64,000 nucleotides of DNA, taken from contig NZ_JAHDYS010000005.1 in the NCBI RefSeq assembly GCF_018531195.1, positions 124,001 through 188,000 on the forward strand, read 5' to 3'. Positions 26,029-34,853 of this stretch are shown here, piece by piece (positions within the stretch are counted from its first letter, which is position 1; every line of letters begins with the position of its first letter). Position numbers and translations under genes: made by a program. The DNA comes from Pelotalea chapellei. GTDB lineage: Bacteria > Desulfobacterota > Desulfuromonadia > Geobacterales > Pseudopelobacteraceae. The notes under the pieces are model-generated. The model was not told the DNA's origin. It searched no databases and saw only the letters and a program-made list of their open reading frames with translations.

Positions 26029-26667
26029 ATGAGAAAATCTCTTTTGATCATACTGTTGCCATTTCTGGTCGCTGCCTGTTCTTCAATTAAAATCGTTCCT
26101 CAGCAGGTGGAAGGCGGTACCATCAATGGTGCCGATAATTCCCAGACTATTGTACGAAATGACCTGGAAATAAAGGCTCGCCTCGCCGACTCCGGTATCA
26201 ATGCCTACAATCTTGAGCAAACTGTCTCTTCCTTTAATGTGAGCATTAAAAACAACTCCTCCAATGAGGTGCTTTTTTCAGACAGTTCCTTTGTACTTAC
26301 CGATGAGCGCGGGTTGCAGTACGAGCAGCTGACTCCGGAACGGTTGAAGGATATTTTGAAAAAGGATTCTTATTATCTGATGCCGTACCCTTACGTTGGT
26401 TTTTACTATCTTGAGGATTTTCAGAAAACCAGCTTCTATAACCGATTCAATTCCTCATTGCCTTACTACTATGAGTTGTATCCACAGGATCTGCTCAGTA
26501 AATCCCTGCCCGCAACCTCCGTTATTCCCGGCATGTCAGTTGAAGGTCTTCTCTTCTTTAAGATTGATCTTGCCAACCATCAGCAGGTAAAGCTGCATGT
26601 GTATCGCAAGAATTCATCCAGGTCGCTTCCCGCTGACTTTATTTTCCCTTTTACTGTTCTAAAATAA
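26029..26667 (+). CDS. Hypothetical lipoprotein
   Basis: 212 aa. A lipoprotein signal is clear: MRKSLLIILLPFLVAAC followed by Ser-Ser. The mature part is beta-rich with a central Asn/Ser-rich stretch (FNVSIKNNSSNEVLF) that looks like an immunoglobulin-like or transthyretin-like sandwich fold. No known family. I chose the ATG at 26029, with GGAAGG at 26013-26018. It follows the two OmpA-type genes, and the three could form an envelope module. Confidence 0.72.
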   Translation: MRKSLLIILLPFLVAACSSIKIVPQQVEGGTINGADNSQTIVRNDLEIKARLADSGINAYNLEQTVSSFNVSIKNNSSNEVLFSDSSFVLTDERGLQYEQLTPERLKDILKKDSYYLMPYPYVGFYYLEDFQKTSFYNRFNSSLPYYYELYPQDLLSKSLPATSVIPGMSVEGLLFFKIDLANHQQVKLHVYRKNSSRSLPADFIFPFTVLK

Positions 26668-26687
26668 TAACAGGAGTACACATTCCC

Positions 26688-28334
26688 ATGCCTCTCAGTC
26701 TTACAGAGAGCGTTTTGGGTGGTATCGGCCTGTTTCTGCTCGGCATGCGCCTCATGTCCGACGGCATTCGAACAGTTGCTGATGACCGCATCCGAAACGT
26801 TTTTGCCGTTTTCACTTCAAATCGTTTTTATGCCATGCTTTTTGGTATGGCACTTTCAATGACGCTTAATTCCGCCAATGCAGCGGCAGTTTTTTCCATA
26901 GGCCTGGCAAATGCAGGAATACTGAATCTATTTCAGGCATTAAGTGTATTGGCCGGGATACTGATCGGCGCCTCACTTACGCTGCACCTTACATGGATTC
27001 CTTACAGCCTGCTTGCGACGCCACTTCTTTTTCTAGGTGTAATTCTCAAATACTTTGCCCACCGGCGCAAGCTTGCCAATGCCGGTAATCTCCTCTTGGG
27101 TTCAGGCCTGCTTTTCCTGGGACTCACCCTTTTGGAAACTTGCTTCAGATCATCGGTCAGCCAGCCTTTTTACAGCGTCTTCAGTGAAATTTTCTTTTCA
27201 AACCCTCTTCTGGCAATGGTCTTCGGCGGCATGCTCACCTCATTCGTGCAGTCGACACTCTCTTCTGCTACAGCAATCTGTTCACTGGTTGTGAGCCACG
27301 ACATGACTACGGTGACTGCAAGTGCAATGATGCTTGGTGGAATAGTAGGGGTGGCTGTAATAGGCGGGTTGGCATCCATAGGCGGCACCTCCGTCGCCCG
27401 TCGAATAGCAGCATCCTTTTTTATGATCACCCTCTGTTCGACGCTGGTACTTGTGTCGCTTGTGCCTCAGCTGCTGGATCTCATAGATGACAGATTTCCG
27501 GTCGCAGCAGTCCGAGGGGTTTCTATGGGGCGGCTGCTTTTCGAACACCTGGCATGGGTGCATACCAGTGCTTCTCTAATGGTCGCTCTGCTGGTCATCA
27601 CACTGGTGGGATTTATTGCCCGGCGCGCAGGAGCCGGATTCAGGCAGAGCGAGGATGTAAACCCCCAGCCAAGCGCGCGGTACCTTGATATGCGCATTCT
27701 CAATACGCCAACTCTTGCCATAGAGCAGGTCCGCAAAGAAATCATCAGAATGGCCTCCATTACATCTTCTATGTTTGCCGAAACACAAGAAATGCTCTTT
27801 GACTTTGATGCCCGCCGGGCCGTGACGATCAGGCAGCACGAGCAGGTACTCGATTCATTGAATCATGAAATCACCTCTTTCCTGGCAGCCCTGGCCCGTA
27901 CAACGTCAAATCCCGGAATCAGTTTTGAAATTCCAGGCATGCTTCAGACGGTAACAGATTTTGAACATATGGGTGATAGCACCGAAAATGTTCTTAATTG
28001 CATCGTTGATCGCAAGGAGGGCAACATCTTTTTTTCCGATGAAGCCATGAATGACTTGCGTCGACTGGCTGCGGAAGTGAAAAAGAACGTAGTTCTCACT
28101 GAGGATAGTATCAAGCAGGTAAGGACTCCGGATGATACGGAATTTCGCGAACGGAAACAGGCGGCGCGACTGCTGTTTGATGAAATCAAACAGCATCATT
28201 TTGAGAGAATCAGCTCGGGAGTCTGCCCACCCAGGGCTGCCATGCTGTTTAACGAATTCACCGCAGCCTTTGTGCGTATAGCTGAATTGTGCTGGAATAT
28301 TATAACGGTGCAGGGGAGAAAGCAGAACAAATGA
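26688..28334 (+). CDS. Na+/phosphate cotransporter family protein with PhoU-like domain
   Basis: 548 aa. Two repeated membrane blocks carry the NptA/PNaS signature (GIGLFLLGMRLMSDGIR, QSTLSSATAI), with about eight helices to residue 305. A cytosolic four-helix PhoU-like domain (about 340-545) follows. It would take up inorganic phosphate with Na+. The stop overlaps the ppx/gppA start (ATGA), which links phosphate import to polyphosphate or (p)ppGpp hydrolysis. Confidence 0.88.
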   Translation: MPLSLTESVLGGIGLFLLGMRLMSDGIRTVADDRIRNVFAVFTSNRFYAMLFGMALSMTLNSANAAAVFSIGLANAGILNLFQALSVLAGILIGASLTLHLTWIPYSLLATPLLFLGVILKYFAHRRKLANAGNLLLGSGLLFLGLTLLETCFRSSVSQPFYSVFSEIFFSNPLLAMVFGGMLTSFVQSTLSSATAICSLVVSHDMTTVTASAMMLGGIVGVAVIGGLASIGGTSVARRIAASFFMITLCSTLVLVSLVPQLLDLIDDRFPVAAVRGVSMGRLLFEHLAWVHTSASLMVALLVITLVGFIARRAGAGFRQSEDVNPQPSARYLDMRILNTPTLAIEQVRKEIIRMASITSSMFAETQEMLFDFDARRAVTIRQHEQVLDSLNHEITSFLAALARTTSNPGISFEIPGMLQTVTDFEHMGDSTENVLNCIVDRKEGNIFFSDEAMNDLRRLAAEVKKNVVLTEDSIKQVRTPDDTEFRERKQAARLLFDEIKQHHFERISSGVCPPRAAMLFNEFTAAFVRIAELCWNIITVQGRKQNK

Positions 28335-29260
28335 AAAACCGGATTGCTGCTATAGATTTTGGAACCAACACTGCGCGACTGCTGATTGCCGACCGTCCTT
28401 CGGAGGGGGGATTCAACCATATCTGCCTAGAAAGGGAAATAGTGCGGATGGGGGGCGGATTCAGCTCCGGTTCCGGCTTGTCACCAGAGGCTATTGAACG
28501 AGGTATGGCATGTCTGAAGAGGTTTGCCTCAATAATTGAATCCAACTCTGTTACAGAGGTAAGGGCCGTGGCGACCAGTGCGATTCGAGACGCAGAGAAT
28601 GGTGCCTGCTTCAGGGAAAGCGTGCTTCAGGAGACCGGTATCGAGCTGATCGTAATTGATGGAAAAACAGAAGGGTTGCTGACTCTGGAGGGTGTGCTGG
28701 CCGGCCTGGACCAGAACCACGAAGATATCCTGCTCTTTGATATCGGGGGGGGCAGTACCGAATATACCCTGGCACATAATGGCGAGGCACGCTTTATCAG
28801 TAGTCTGCCCCTGGGGGTTGTGCGGCTTACCGAAGGGAAGAAGAACCTGCCAGCCATGGAAGACAAGATCCGCCGAGAACTGCAGGCTCTTGGGGAATCG
28901 ATGAAAAATTCAAACTGCTCAATAAAGTCGGGTACCGTACTGATCGGTACGGCAGGTACCGCCACTACTCTGGCTGCAATAAGCTTGAAGATGGAACATT
29001 ATGATTATCGCAAAGTGAATAATCTGGTCATATCCCGTAAGCAGATACAGGATATCTTTGACCGAATGGTGACTATGTCGCCTGAAGAACGTTTGAGAAT
29101 CCCCGGACTTGAAAAAGGAAGAGAAGATCTGATCATAGCCGGATCAATGGTTACGCTCGCTACCATGGATATGTTTGCGTTGGATTCGATGAAGGTCAGT
29201 GATTACGGTTTGTTGGAAGGGCTGATTGTTAATGATGATTTCGCCAATGTCAGCTTCTGA
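28331..29260 (+). CDS. ppx: Exopolyphosphatase/pppGpp phosphohydrolase
   Basis: 309 aa, actin-like ASKHA fold. AAIDFGTNTARLLIAD opens the protein and DIGGGSTEYTL marks the second phosphate loop. The length fits the short Ppx/GppA type with no C-terminal HD domain. It hydrolyses polyphosphate or pppGpp; which of the two cannot be decided from the sequence. Coupled to the Na/Pi cotransporter gene by a 4-bp overlap. An upstream in-frame ATG at 28289 lies inside that gene. Confidence 0.88.
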   Translation: MKNRIAAIDFGTNTARLLIADRPSEGGFNHICLEREIVRMGGGFSSGSGLSPEAIERGMACLKRFASIIESNSVTEVRAVATSAIRDAENGACFRESVLQETGIELIVIDGKTEGLLTLEGVLAGLDQNHEDILLFDIGGGSTEYTLAHNGEARFISSLPLGVVRLTEGKKNLPAMEDKIRRELQALGESMKNSNCSIKSGTVLIGTAGTATTLAAISLKMEHYDYRKVNNLVISRKQIQDIFDRMVTMSPEERLRIPGLEKGREDLIIAGSMVTLATMDMFALDSMKVSDYGLLEGLIVNDDFANVSF

Positions 29261-29386
29261 AGTTGAGGTTAAAATCTAGCCGGCCTGGCCCTGTTCAGAA
29301 GGTTTTTCTAATTTTTTGATCTTGTCAAACTTTTCTCCTGCGCCCTTAAACCCGCCTCCCAGGCCAGCCCAAGATTAAAACAATGG

Positions 29387-29425
29387 TTGCAAACGTTTGC
29401 AATCTGCTTCCTGTTTTAGTATAGT
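29387..29425 (+). promoter_or_regulatory. Promoter with palindromic operator for the ior operon
   Basis: A perfect 16-bp palindrome, TTGCAAACGTTTGCAA (29387-29402), has a central CG. Its core GCAAACGTTTGC equals the core of the E. coli PurR operator, so a LacI-family repressor is a good candidate. Its right half supplies the -35 box TTGCAA (29397-29402). After a 17-bp spacer comes -10 TATAGT (29420-29425), five of six to consensus. Binding would block RNA polymerase directly. Confidence 0.75.
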
Positions 29426-29472
29426 GCCAAGACTTTAGCCGGACCATTCCACTATGCAAGCAGGTAAGCTGT

Positions 29473-31257
29473 ATGAAAGAAATTTTGTCAGGCAATGAAG
29501 CTATTGCCCGTGGTGCCTATGAGGCTGGTTGTCGTGTCGCTTGTGCCTATCCTGGTACACCTTCTACGGAAATACTTGAAAACGTAGTCAATTATAATGA
29601 GATTAACTCCTCCTGGGCTCCCAACGAAAAAGTAGCTCTGGAAGTTGCCATTGGTGCATCCTTCGGTGGCGGACGCGCCCTCTGCACCATGAAGCATGTT
29701 GGTGTCAACGTGGCTGCCGACCCGCTCTTTACCCTGTCTTACACCGGTGTCAACGCTGGCCTGGTTCTTGTTGTTGCTGATGATCCCGAGATGCATTCTT
29801 CCCAGAATGAACAGGACAGCCGCAATTACGCCAAGTTTGCCAAAGTTCCGATGCTGGAGCCTTCTAATTCCCAGGAGTGCAAAGCCTTTACCCGTCTGGC
29901 CTTTGAACTCTCCGAACAGTATGACACACCGGTCCTGCTCCGCTCCACCACCCGCATATCTCACAGCAAATCCATAGTGCAACTTGAAGAGCCGGTGACA
30001 GGTCTGCCCGAGCCCCGTCTCATCCGTAACGCATCCAAGCTGGTCATGTTGCCAGGTAATGCGCGGGTCCGTCATCCTCTGGTTGAAGAGCGCATTTCAA
30101 AGCTTTCAAAGGATGGCGCTACCATGGCGATTAATCGTCTGGAAATGCGTGATTCTGCCATTGGAATTATTACCTCAGGCGTCTGTTATCAGTATGTGCG
30201 CGAAGTTCTGCCCACTGCTTCCATTCTCAAGCTTGGAATGGTGCACCCTTTGCCCCATGACCTGATCCGAGAGTTTGCTGCCAAGGTTAAAGCACTTTAT
30301 GTCGTTGAAGAGTTGGACCCCTTCATTGAGGAGCAGATCAAAGCGATGGGTATCAGTGTGATCGGCAAGCAGATCATGTCAATCTGCGGCGAACTCACCC
30401 CCGAAAGAATTCAGAAGGCTTTTGCCTCCATCGGTGTTGCTACTGCACCTGCAGTCGCTCAGCCTGAAGAATCCCCTGCGAAGCTGCCTCCCCGGCCACC
30501 TAACATGTGCCCCGGATGTCCCCATCGCGGTGTTTTTTATACTCTCAATCAGCTTAAAGCGTACGTCACCGGCGACATCGGTTGCTATACACTTGGTTTT
30601 ATGCCGCCGCTTTCAGCAATGGATACGTGTGTCTGCATGGGCGCATCCGTGGGCATGGCAACCGGTGTAACTAAAGTGGTTTCTTCCGAGGAACAGAAAA
30701 AAGTTGTCGGTGTCATTGGCGATTCTACATTCCTACATACAGGCATTAATGGTCTGATGGACATGGTCTACAACCAGTCTCCGGCGACCTTGATCATCCT
30801 GGACAACAGCATCACAGCCATGACCGGACGTCAGGACAATCCTGCTTCCGGCTATACCCTGATGGATGACCCGTCACACCGAATCGACCTGCCGCTGCTC
30901 TGCAAAGCGGTGGGAGTCAAGCATATCCGCGTTATCAATCCGTTTGACCTGGAAGAAACCCGCCGGATACTCCAGGAGGAGATGAACCGGCCGGAGCCTT
31001 CTGTCATCATTACCGACAAGCCCTGTGTCCTGATCAAGCGTGAAGGTGTCTTTGAAAAGGGGATCGTCCTTGAGGTCAGTGAAGATACCTGTACCGGTTG
31101 CAGGGCCTGTCTCAAGATCGGATGTCCTGCAATTGAATGGCGTCCTGAAGGAGAGGGGAGCAAAAAAGGCAAGGCCTATATCGATCCGTTTCTCTGTACC
31201 GGCTGTGACGTGTGCAGCCAATTATGCAAATTCAATGCAATCAGGAGGAGTAAATGA
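29473..31257 (+). CDS. iorA: Indolepyruvate ferredoxin oxidoreductase, alpha subunit
   Basis: 594 aa, cytosolic. Oxidises aryl pyruvates (indolepyruvate, phenylpyruvate, hydroxyphenylpyruvate) to acyl-CoA with ferredoxin. N-terminal pyrimidine-binding region with AYPGTPSTE, C-terminal TPP-binding region with GDSTFLHTGINGL, and two ferredoxin clusters at the end (CTGCRACLKIGC and CTGCDVCSQLC). Full length for the family. It heads a long operon and overlaps iorB by 4 bp. The upstream palindrome suggests repression control. Confidence 0.94.
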   Translation: MKEILSGNEAIARGAYEAGCRVACAYPGTPSTEILENVVNYNEINSSWAPNEKVALEVAIGASFGGGRALCTMKHVGVNVAADPLFTLSYTGVNAGLVLVVADDPEMHSSQNEQDSRNYAKFAKVPMLEPSNSQECKAFTRLAFELSEQYDTPVLLRSTTRISHSKSIVQLEEPVTGLPEPRLIRNASKLVMLPGNARVRHPLVEERISKLSKDGATMAINRLEMRDSAIGIITSGVCYQYVREVLPTASILKLGMVHPLPHDLIREFAAKVKALYVVEELDPFIEEQIKAMGISVIGKQIMSICGELTPERIQKAFASIGVATAPAVAQPEESPAKLPPRPPNMCPGCPHRGVFYTLNQLKAYVTGDIGCYTLGFMPPLSAMDTCVCMGASVGMATGVTKVVSSEEQKKVVGVIGDSTFLHTGINGLMDMVYNQSPATLIILDNSITAMTGRQDNPASGYTLMDDPSHRIDLPLLCKAVGVKHIRVINPFDLEETRRILQEEMNRPEPSVIITDKPCVLIKREGVFEKGIVLEVSEDTCTGCRACLKIGCPAIEWRPEGEGSKKGKAYIDPFLCTGCDVCSQLCKFNAIRRSK

Positions 31258-31832
31258 GCGAACAGATAACCAACATCCTCCTGGTTGGAGTAGGCGGCCA
31301 GGGAATCCTGCTGGCCTCGGAGATCCTTTCTGAAACCTTCATGCTGGCAGGGTTTGATGTCAAAAAGAGCGAGATCCACGGCATGTCCCAGCGTGGCGGC
31401 AGCGTCGTTTCCCATGTGCGCTACGGCAAAGAGGTTTTTTCACCAATAGTGCCCGAAGGAGAGGGAGATATTCTTTTTGGTTTCGAACTGATGGAAACCA
31501 GCCGCTATCTCTCACTGCTGAAACCGGAGGGTGCAGTGATCGTCAATGATCTGCGCATCCCGCCCCCCTCTGTGCTGATGGGGCAGGTGGCCTATCCGGA
31601 TGGTCTCGCTGATCAGATAAGAAATCGTTTCCCTGATTTTCTGCTTGTCGATGGCCAGAAACTGGCTACTGAGGCGGGCAATCCCCGTGCGGCAAATACA
31701 GTTCTATTGGGGGCCGTCTCTAAGCGACTTGATGTTGCCGAGGAATTCTGGATCAAGGCTTTGGAGAAAATGGTGCCTGCAAAGGCGCTGGAAATTAACA
31801 GGAAAGCATTCATAATGGGGCGCGCGCTGTAG
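31254..31832 (+). CDS. iorB: Indolepyruvate ferredoxin oxidoreductase, beta subunit
   Basis: 192 aa, gamma-type subunit of the 2-oxoacid oxidoreductase family that binds CoA and pairs with IorA. Begins with NILLVGVGGQGILLASEIL and has EIHGMSQRGGSVVSHVRYG, the family signature. It starts inside the iorA stop (ATGA), which favours equal expression of both subunits. Confidence 0.93.
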   Translation: MSEQITNILLVGVGGQGILLASEILSETFMLAGFDVKKSEIHGMSQRGGSVVSHVRYGKEVFSPIVPEGEGDILFGFELMETSRYLSLLKPEGAVIVNDLRIPPPSVLMGQVAYPDGLADQIRNRFPDFLLVDGQKLATEAGNPRAANTVLLGAVSKRLDVAEEFWIKALEKMVPAKALEINRKAFIMGRAL

Positions 31833-31874
31833 TTCCATCCCTGATACTATTTACTTCCAAGAGGGTAGCAGGCC

Positions 31875-33176
31875 ATGTTTTTCAACGAAGAGTTCGAAAC
31901 ACTCCCGCGTCAGGCTCTGGCGGCATTACAGCTCAAAAGGCTTCAGGTCGTACTTGAAAGAGTGTATGCAAATGTGCCTTTTTACAAGTCATCTTTTGAT
32001 AAAGCCGGTGTAAAGCCTGGTGATGTCAAGGGCCTTGAGGACTTGCAGCGGTTTCCTTTCACCACAAAGCAGGATATGCGCGATTCCTATCCCTATGGCC
32101 TGTTTGCCACGCCAATGGAAGAAATCGTCCGCATCCACGCATCCAGCGGCACCACCGGCAAACCTACGGTCGTAGGATATACTTCTAAAGACATTGATGT
32201 CTGGGCAGAACTTATGGCGCGTTCCTTTGTCTCTGCAGGCGCTCACAAAGGTGACATCATTCATAACGCCTACGGGTACGGCCTCTTTACAGGCGGACTC
32301 GGTGCGCATTACGGGGCCGAACGCCTGGGTGCCTCGGTTATTCCCATGTCCGGCGGCAACACCAAGAAACAGATCATGATCATGCAGGACTTCGGCTCCA
32401 CCGTTCTGACTTGCACACCCTCCTATTCGCTCTTTATGGCTGAAGCAGCCCACGAGGAGGGTATTGATTTCCGCAGCCTCAAACTGCGGGTCGGTATTTT
32501 CGGTGCCGAACCATGGTCAGAGGCCATGCGTGCTGAAATAGAAGATAAGCTCAATCTCTCTGCCATAGATATTTACGGACTCTCTGAAATCATGGGACCT
32601 GGCGTTGCCATCGAATGCATCCAGGGCAAGAAAGGCCTCCATATCTGGGAAGACCACTTTATTGCGGAAATCATCGATCCCGAAACAGGTCAACGTCTTG
32701 AAGAGGGTGAACGGGGCGAACTGGTCATCACCACAATAACGAAGCAGGGCATTCCCCTTATCCGCTACCGCACCCGCGATATTACCAGCATCACCACTGA
32801 ACCATGCATTTGCGGCAGGAGCCATGCCCGTATCATGCGCATGAGCGGACGTTCCGACGACATGTTGATTATACGCGGCGTCAATGTCTTCCCTTCCCAG
32901 ATCGAATCTGTCCTTGTTGGCATCGAGGGAGTCGAACCGCATTATCTGCTGATTGTTGAGCGTAAGGATAATCTTGATACCCTGGAAATTCAGGTTGAGG
33001 TTGATGAACGGCTTTTCTCCGACGAGATAAAAGTGCTTCAGAAACTGTCCCGCAGGATTGAAAAAGAGATCAAGGACATGCTTGGTATTACCTGCACTGC
33101 AAAACTGGTTGAGCCGAAGAGCATCCAGCGCAGCGAAGGTAAAGCAAAAAGAGTATTTGATAACAGGAAACTGTAG
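31875..33176 (+). CDS. paaK: Phenylacetate-CoA ligase family protein
   Basis: 433 aa, AMP-forming ligase. The adenylate motif [20 protein letters not shown]-like [19 protein letters not shown] and the C-terminal lid ([12 protein letters not shown]) are all visible. Beside IorAB it could work in reverse, releasing free arylacetate and ATP from aryl-CoA, or activate arylacetates. It lies 42 bp after iorB in the same operon. The exact acid is inferred. Confidence 0.88.
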   Translation: MFFNEEFETLPRQALAALQLKRLQVVLERVYANVPFYKSSFDKAGVKPGDVKGLEDLQRFPFTTKQDMRDSYPYGLFATPMEEIVRIHASSGTTGKPTVVGYTSKDIDVWAELMARSFVSAGAHKGDIIHNAYGYGLFTGGLGAHYGAERLGASVIPMSGGNTKKQIMIMQDFGSTVLTCTPSYSLFMAEAAHEEGIDFRSLKLRVGIFGAEPWSEAMRAEIEDKLNLSAIDIYGLSEIMGPGVAIECIQGKKGLHIWEDHFIAEIIDPETGQRLEEGERGELVITTITKQGIPLIRYRTRDITSITTEPCICGRSHARIMRMSGRSDDMLIIRGVNVFPSQIESVLVGIEGVEPHYLLIVERKDNLDTLEIQVEVDERLFSDEIKVLQKLSRRIEKEIKDMLGITCTAKLVEPKSIQRSEGKAKRVFDNRKL

Positions 33177-33227
33177 GGACCGCATCTTAAAGCGAATCTG
33201 ACACAGCACGTCAGAATGGAGGTACTC

Positions 33228-33659
33228 ATGAAGGTCGAACAGCTATCCATATTTATAGAAAACAAGTCTGGCCGTCTGGCGGAAATTACCCGCATTCTCG
33301 GTGAAGCAGGTATCAACATCCGCGCCCTGTCGCTTGCTGATACGTCCGATTTCGGTATTCTTCGCCTGATCGTCAATGACGTTGAAACAGCCAAGCGTGT
33401 TCTCAAGGATAAAGGTTTCACGGTCAACAAAACCGAAGTGGTAGCCGTGGAAGTTCCTGATCAGCCTGGCGGGCTTTCTACCATACTGCAAGCTTTGGAT
33501 TCCGATCTGATTAATGTCGAGTATATGTATGCATTTGTGGAGCGATGCGGCGGCAATGCTGTCATCATCTTCCGTTTCGATGAGACCGACAAGGCCATCA
33601 CCACCCTCAAGGCAAGGAATTTCAACATCCTTGAAGGTGAAAGACTGTATGGCATGTAA
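33228..33659 (+). CDS. Tandem ACT-domain protein
   Basis: 143 aa made of two ACT domains (about 3-68 and 72-140). The opening [22 protein letters not shown] and the second [16 protein letters not shown] are typical amino-acid-binding ACT repeats. The pairing with iorAB and paaK recurs in anaerobes. It probably senses aromatic or branched-chain amino acids and may modulate the ligase or oxidoreductase. Start ATG at 33228 with GGAGG 5 bp upstream; an ATG at 33216 overlaps the ribosome-binding site. Confidence 0.85.
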   Translation: MKVEQLSIFIENKSGRLAEITRILGEAGINIRALSLADTSDFGILRLIVNDVETAKRVLKDKGFTVNKTEVVAVEVPDQPGGLSTILQALDSDLINVEYMYAFVERCGGNAVIIFRFDETDKAITTLKARNFNILEGERLYGM

Positions 33660-33686
33660 TTCAGCTTTACGCTAAAAGGAGGGGGA

Positions 33687-34829
33687 ATGAAAAAAAATAT
33701 TTTGGTAATGAGCGTGATATTCATCAGTCTGCTGTGGATTTCATCGGCCATGGCTGCGGGCACAATCAAGATCGGCGGACTTTTCGCCGTGACCGGTCCC
33801 GCCTCTTTTCTTGGTGAACCTGAAAAAAAGACACTGGAAATGCTGGTAAAGGACCTCAACGACAAAGGCGGCATCAGCGGCATGAAGCTTGAGGCCGTTA
33901 TCTACGACACCGGCGGTGATGCAACCAAGGCTGTGCAGCTTGCAACCAAGCTGATCAAGAATGACAAGGTGGCGGTAATTGTTGGTCCAAGTACCACCGG
34001 AGAGTCCATGGCGGTTATTCCTGTTGTTGAGAAAGAACAGATACCGCTGATTTCCTGTGCAGCCGGCATTAAGATTACTGACCCGGTAAAGAAATGGGTT
34101 TTCAAAACCCCCGCGAATGACCACATTGCTGCTGAAAAGATTCTCAACCAGATGGCCAAATCCAAGCAGAAAAGCATCGCGCTGCTCACGGTAACGGATG
34201 GATTTGGTTCCTCGGGACGTGAGCAGATTAAGGCACTGGCAGCTAAAAAAGGTTTTAAAATAGTGGCTGATGAGGTTTACGGCCCTAAAGATACGGACAT
34301 GACTGCCCAGCTGACAAAGATCCGTGGTATCAGACCGGATGCGATCATCTGCTGGGGCACCAATCCCGGACCTGCGGTAATTACCAAGAATGTCAAACAA
34401 CTTGGAATCAAGATTCCGCTCTACATGAGCCACGGCGTTGCCTCCAAAAAATATATAGAGCTCGCCGGTGCCGAAGCGGCACAGGGTGTGATGCTGCCTG
34501 CCGGCAAACTGGCCATCTATGATGTCTTGCCAAAGGCTGACCCACAGGCAAAGCTGCTTAAGGATTATGATCAGGCGTATCGCAAACATTTTGGAGTGGA
34601 AGCATCCACTTTTGGCGGCTATGCCTATGACGCGTTCCTGCTGGTAACCAACGCCATCAAGACTTCAGGTCCTTCTCCTGAAAAAATTCGCAACGGCCTG
34701 GAACAGACCCACAAACTGGTAAGTGTTTCCGGCGTATTCAACATGTCTCCCCAGGATCATAACGGGCTTGATCTGTCTGCTTTTGAAATGGTCAAAATCG
34801 TCAATGGTGACTGGTCAATGGTGAAGTAG
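33687..34829 (+). CDS. livK: Branched-chain amino acid ABC transporter, substrate-binding protein 1
   Basis: 380 aa. A signal peptide (about 1-23, ending AMAAG) is followed by a type I periplasmic binding fold: IKIGGLFAVTGPASFLGEPE, GPSTTGESMAVIPVVEK, YGPKDTDMTAQLTKIR. It presents amino acids or related carboxylates to LivHM. Strong AAAGGAGGGGG ribosome-binding site. A second, similar copy follows 24 bp later. In this operon the ligand may be an aromatic amino acid or a branched-chain one. Confidence 0.9.
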   Translation: MKKNILVMSVIFISLLWISSAMAAGTIKIGGLFAVTGPASFLGEPEKKTLEMLVKDLNDKGGISGMKLEAVIYDTGGDATKAVQLATKLIKNDKVAVIVGPSTTGESMAVIPVVEKEQIPLISCAAGIKITDPVKKWVFKTPANDHIAAEKILNQMAKSKQKSIALLTVTDGFGSSGREQIKALAAKKGFKIVADEVYGPKDTDMTAQLTKIRGIRPDAIICWGTNPGPAVITKNVKQLGIKIPLYMSHGVASKKYIELAGAEAAQGVMLPAGKLAIYDVLPKADPQAKLLKDYDQAYRKHFGVEASTFGGYAYDAFLLVTNAIKTSGPSPEKIRNGLEQTHKLVSVSGVFNMSPQDHNGLDLSAFEMVKIVNGDWSMVK

Positions 34830-34853
34830 CGATTTCAGGTTCGGAGGGTATCC

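Noticed and set aside
33741-34589. Long reading frame on the minus strand opposite livK
   Set aside because: It is the mirror of a well-supported gene, has no ribosome-binding site and no family motif. The same holds for frames opposite scpA (50331-51131), metY (17974-18705) and the creatininase gene (20411-21259).
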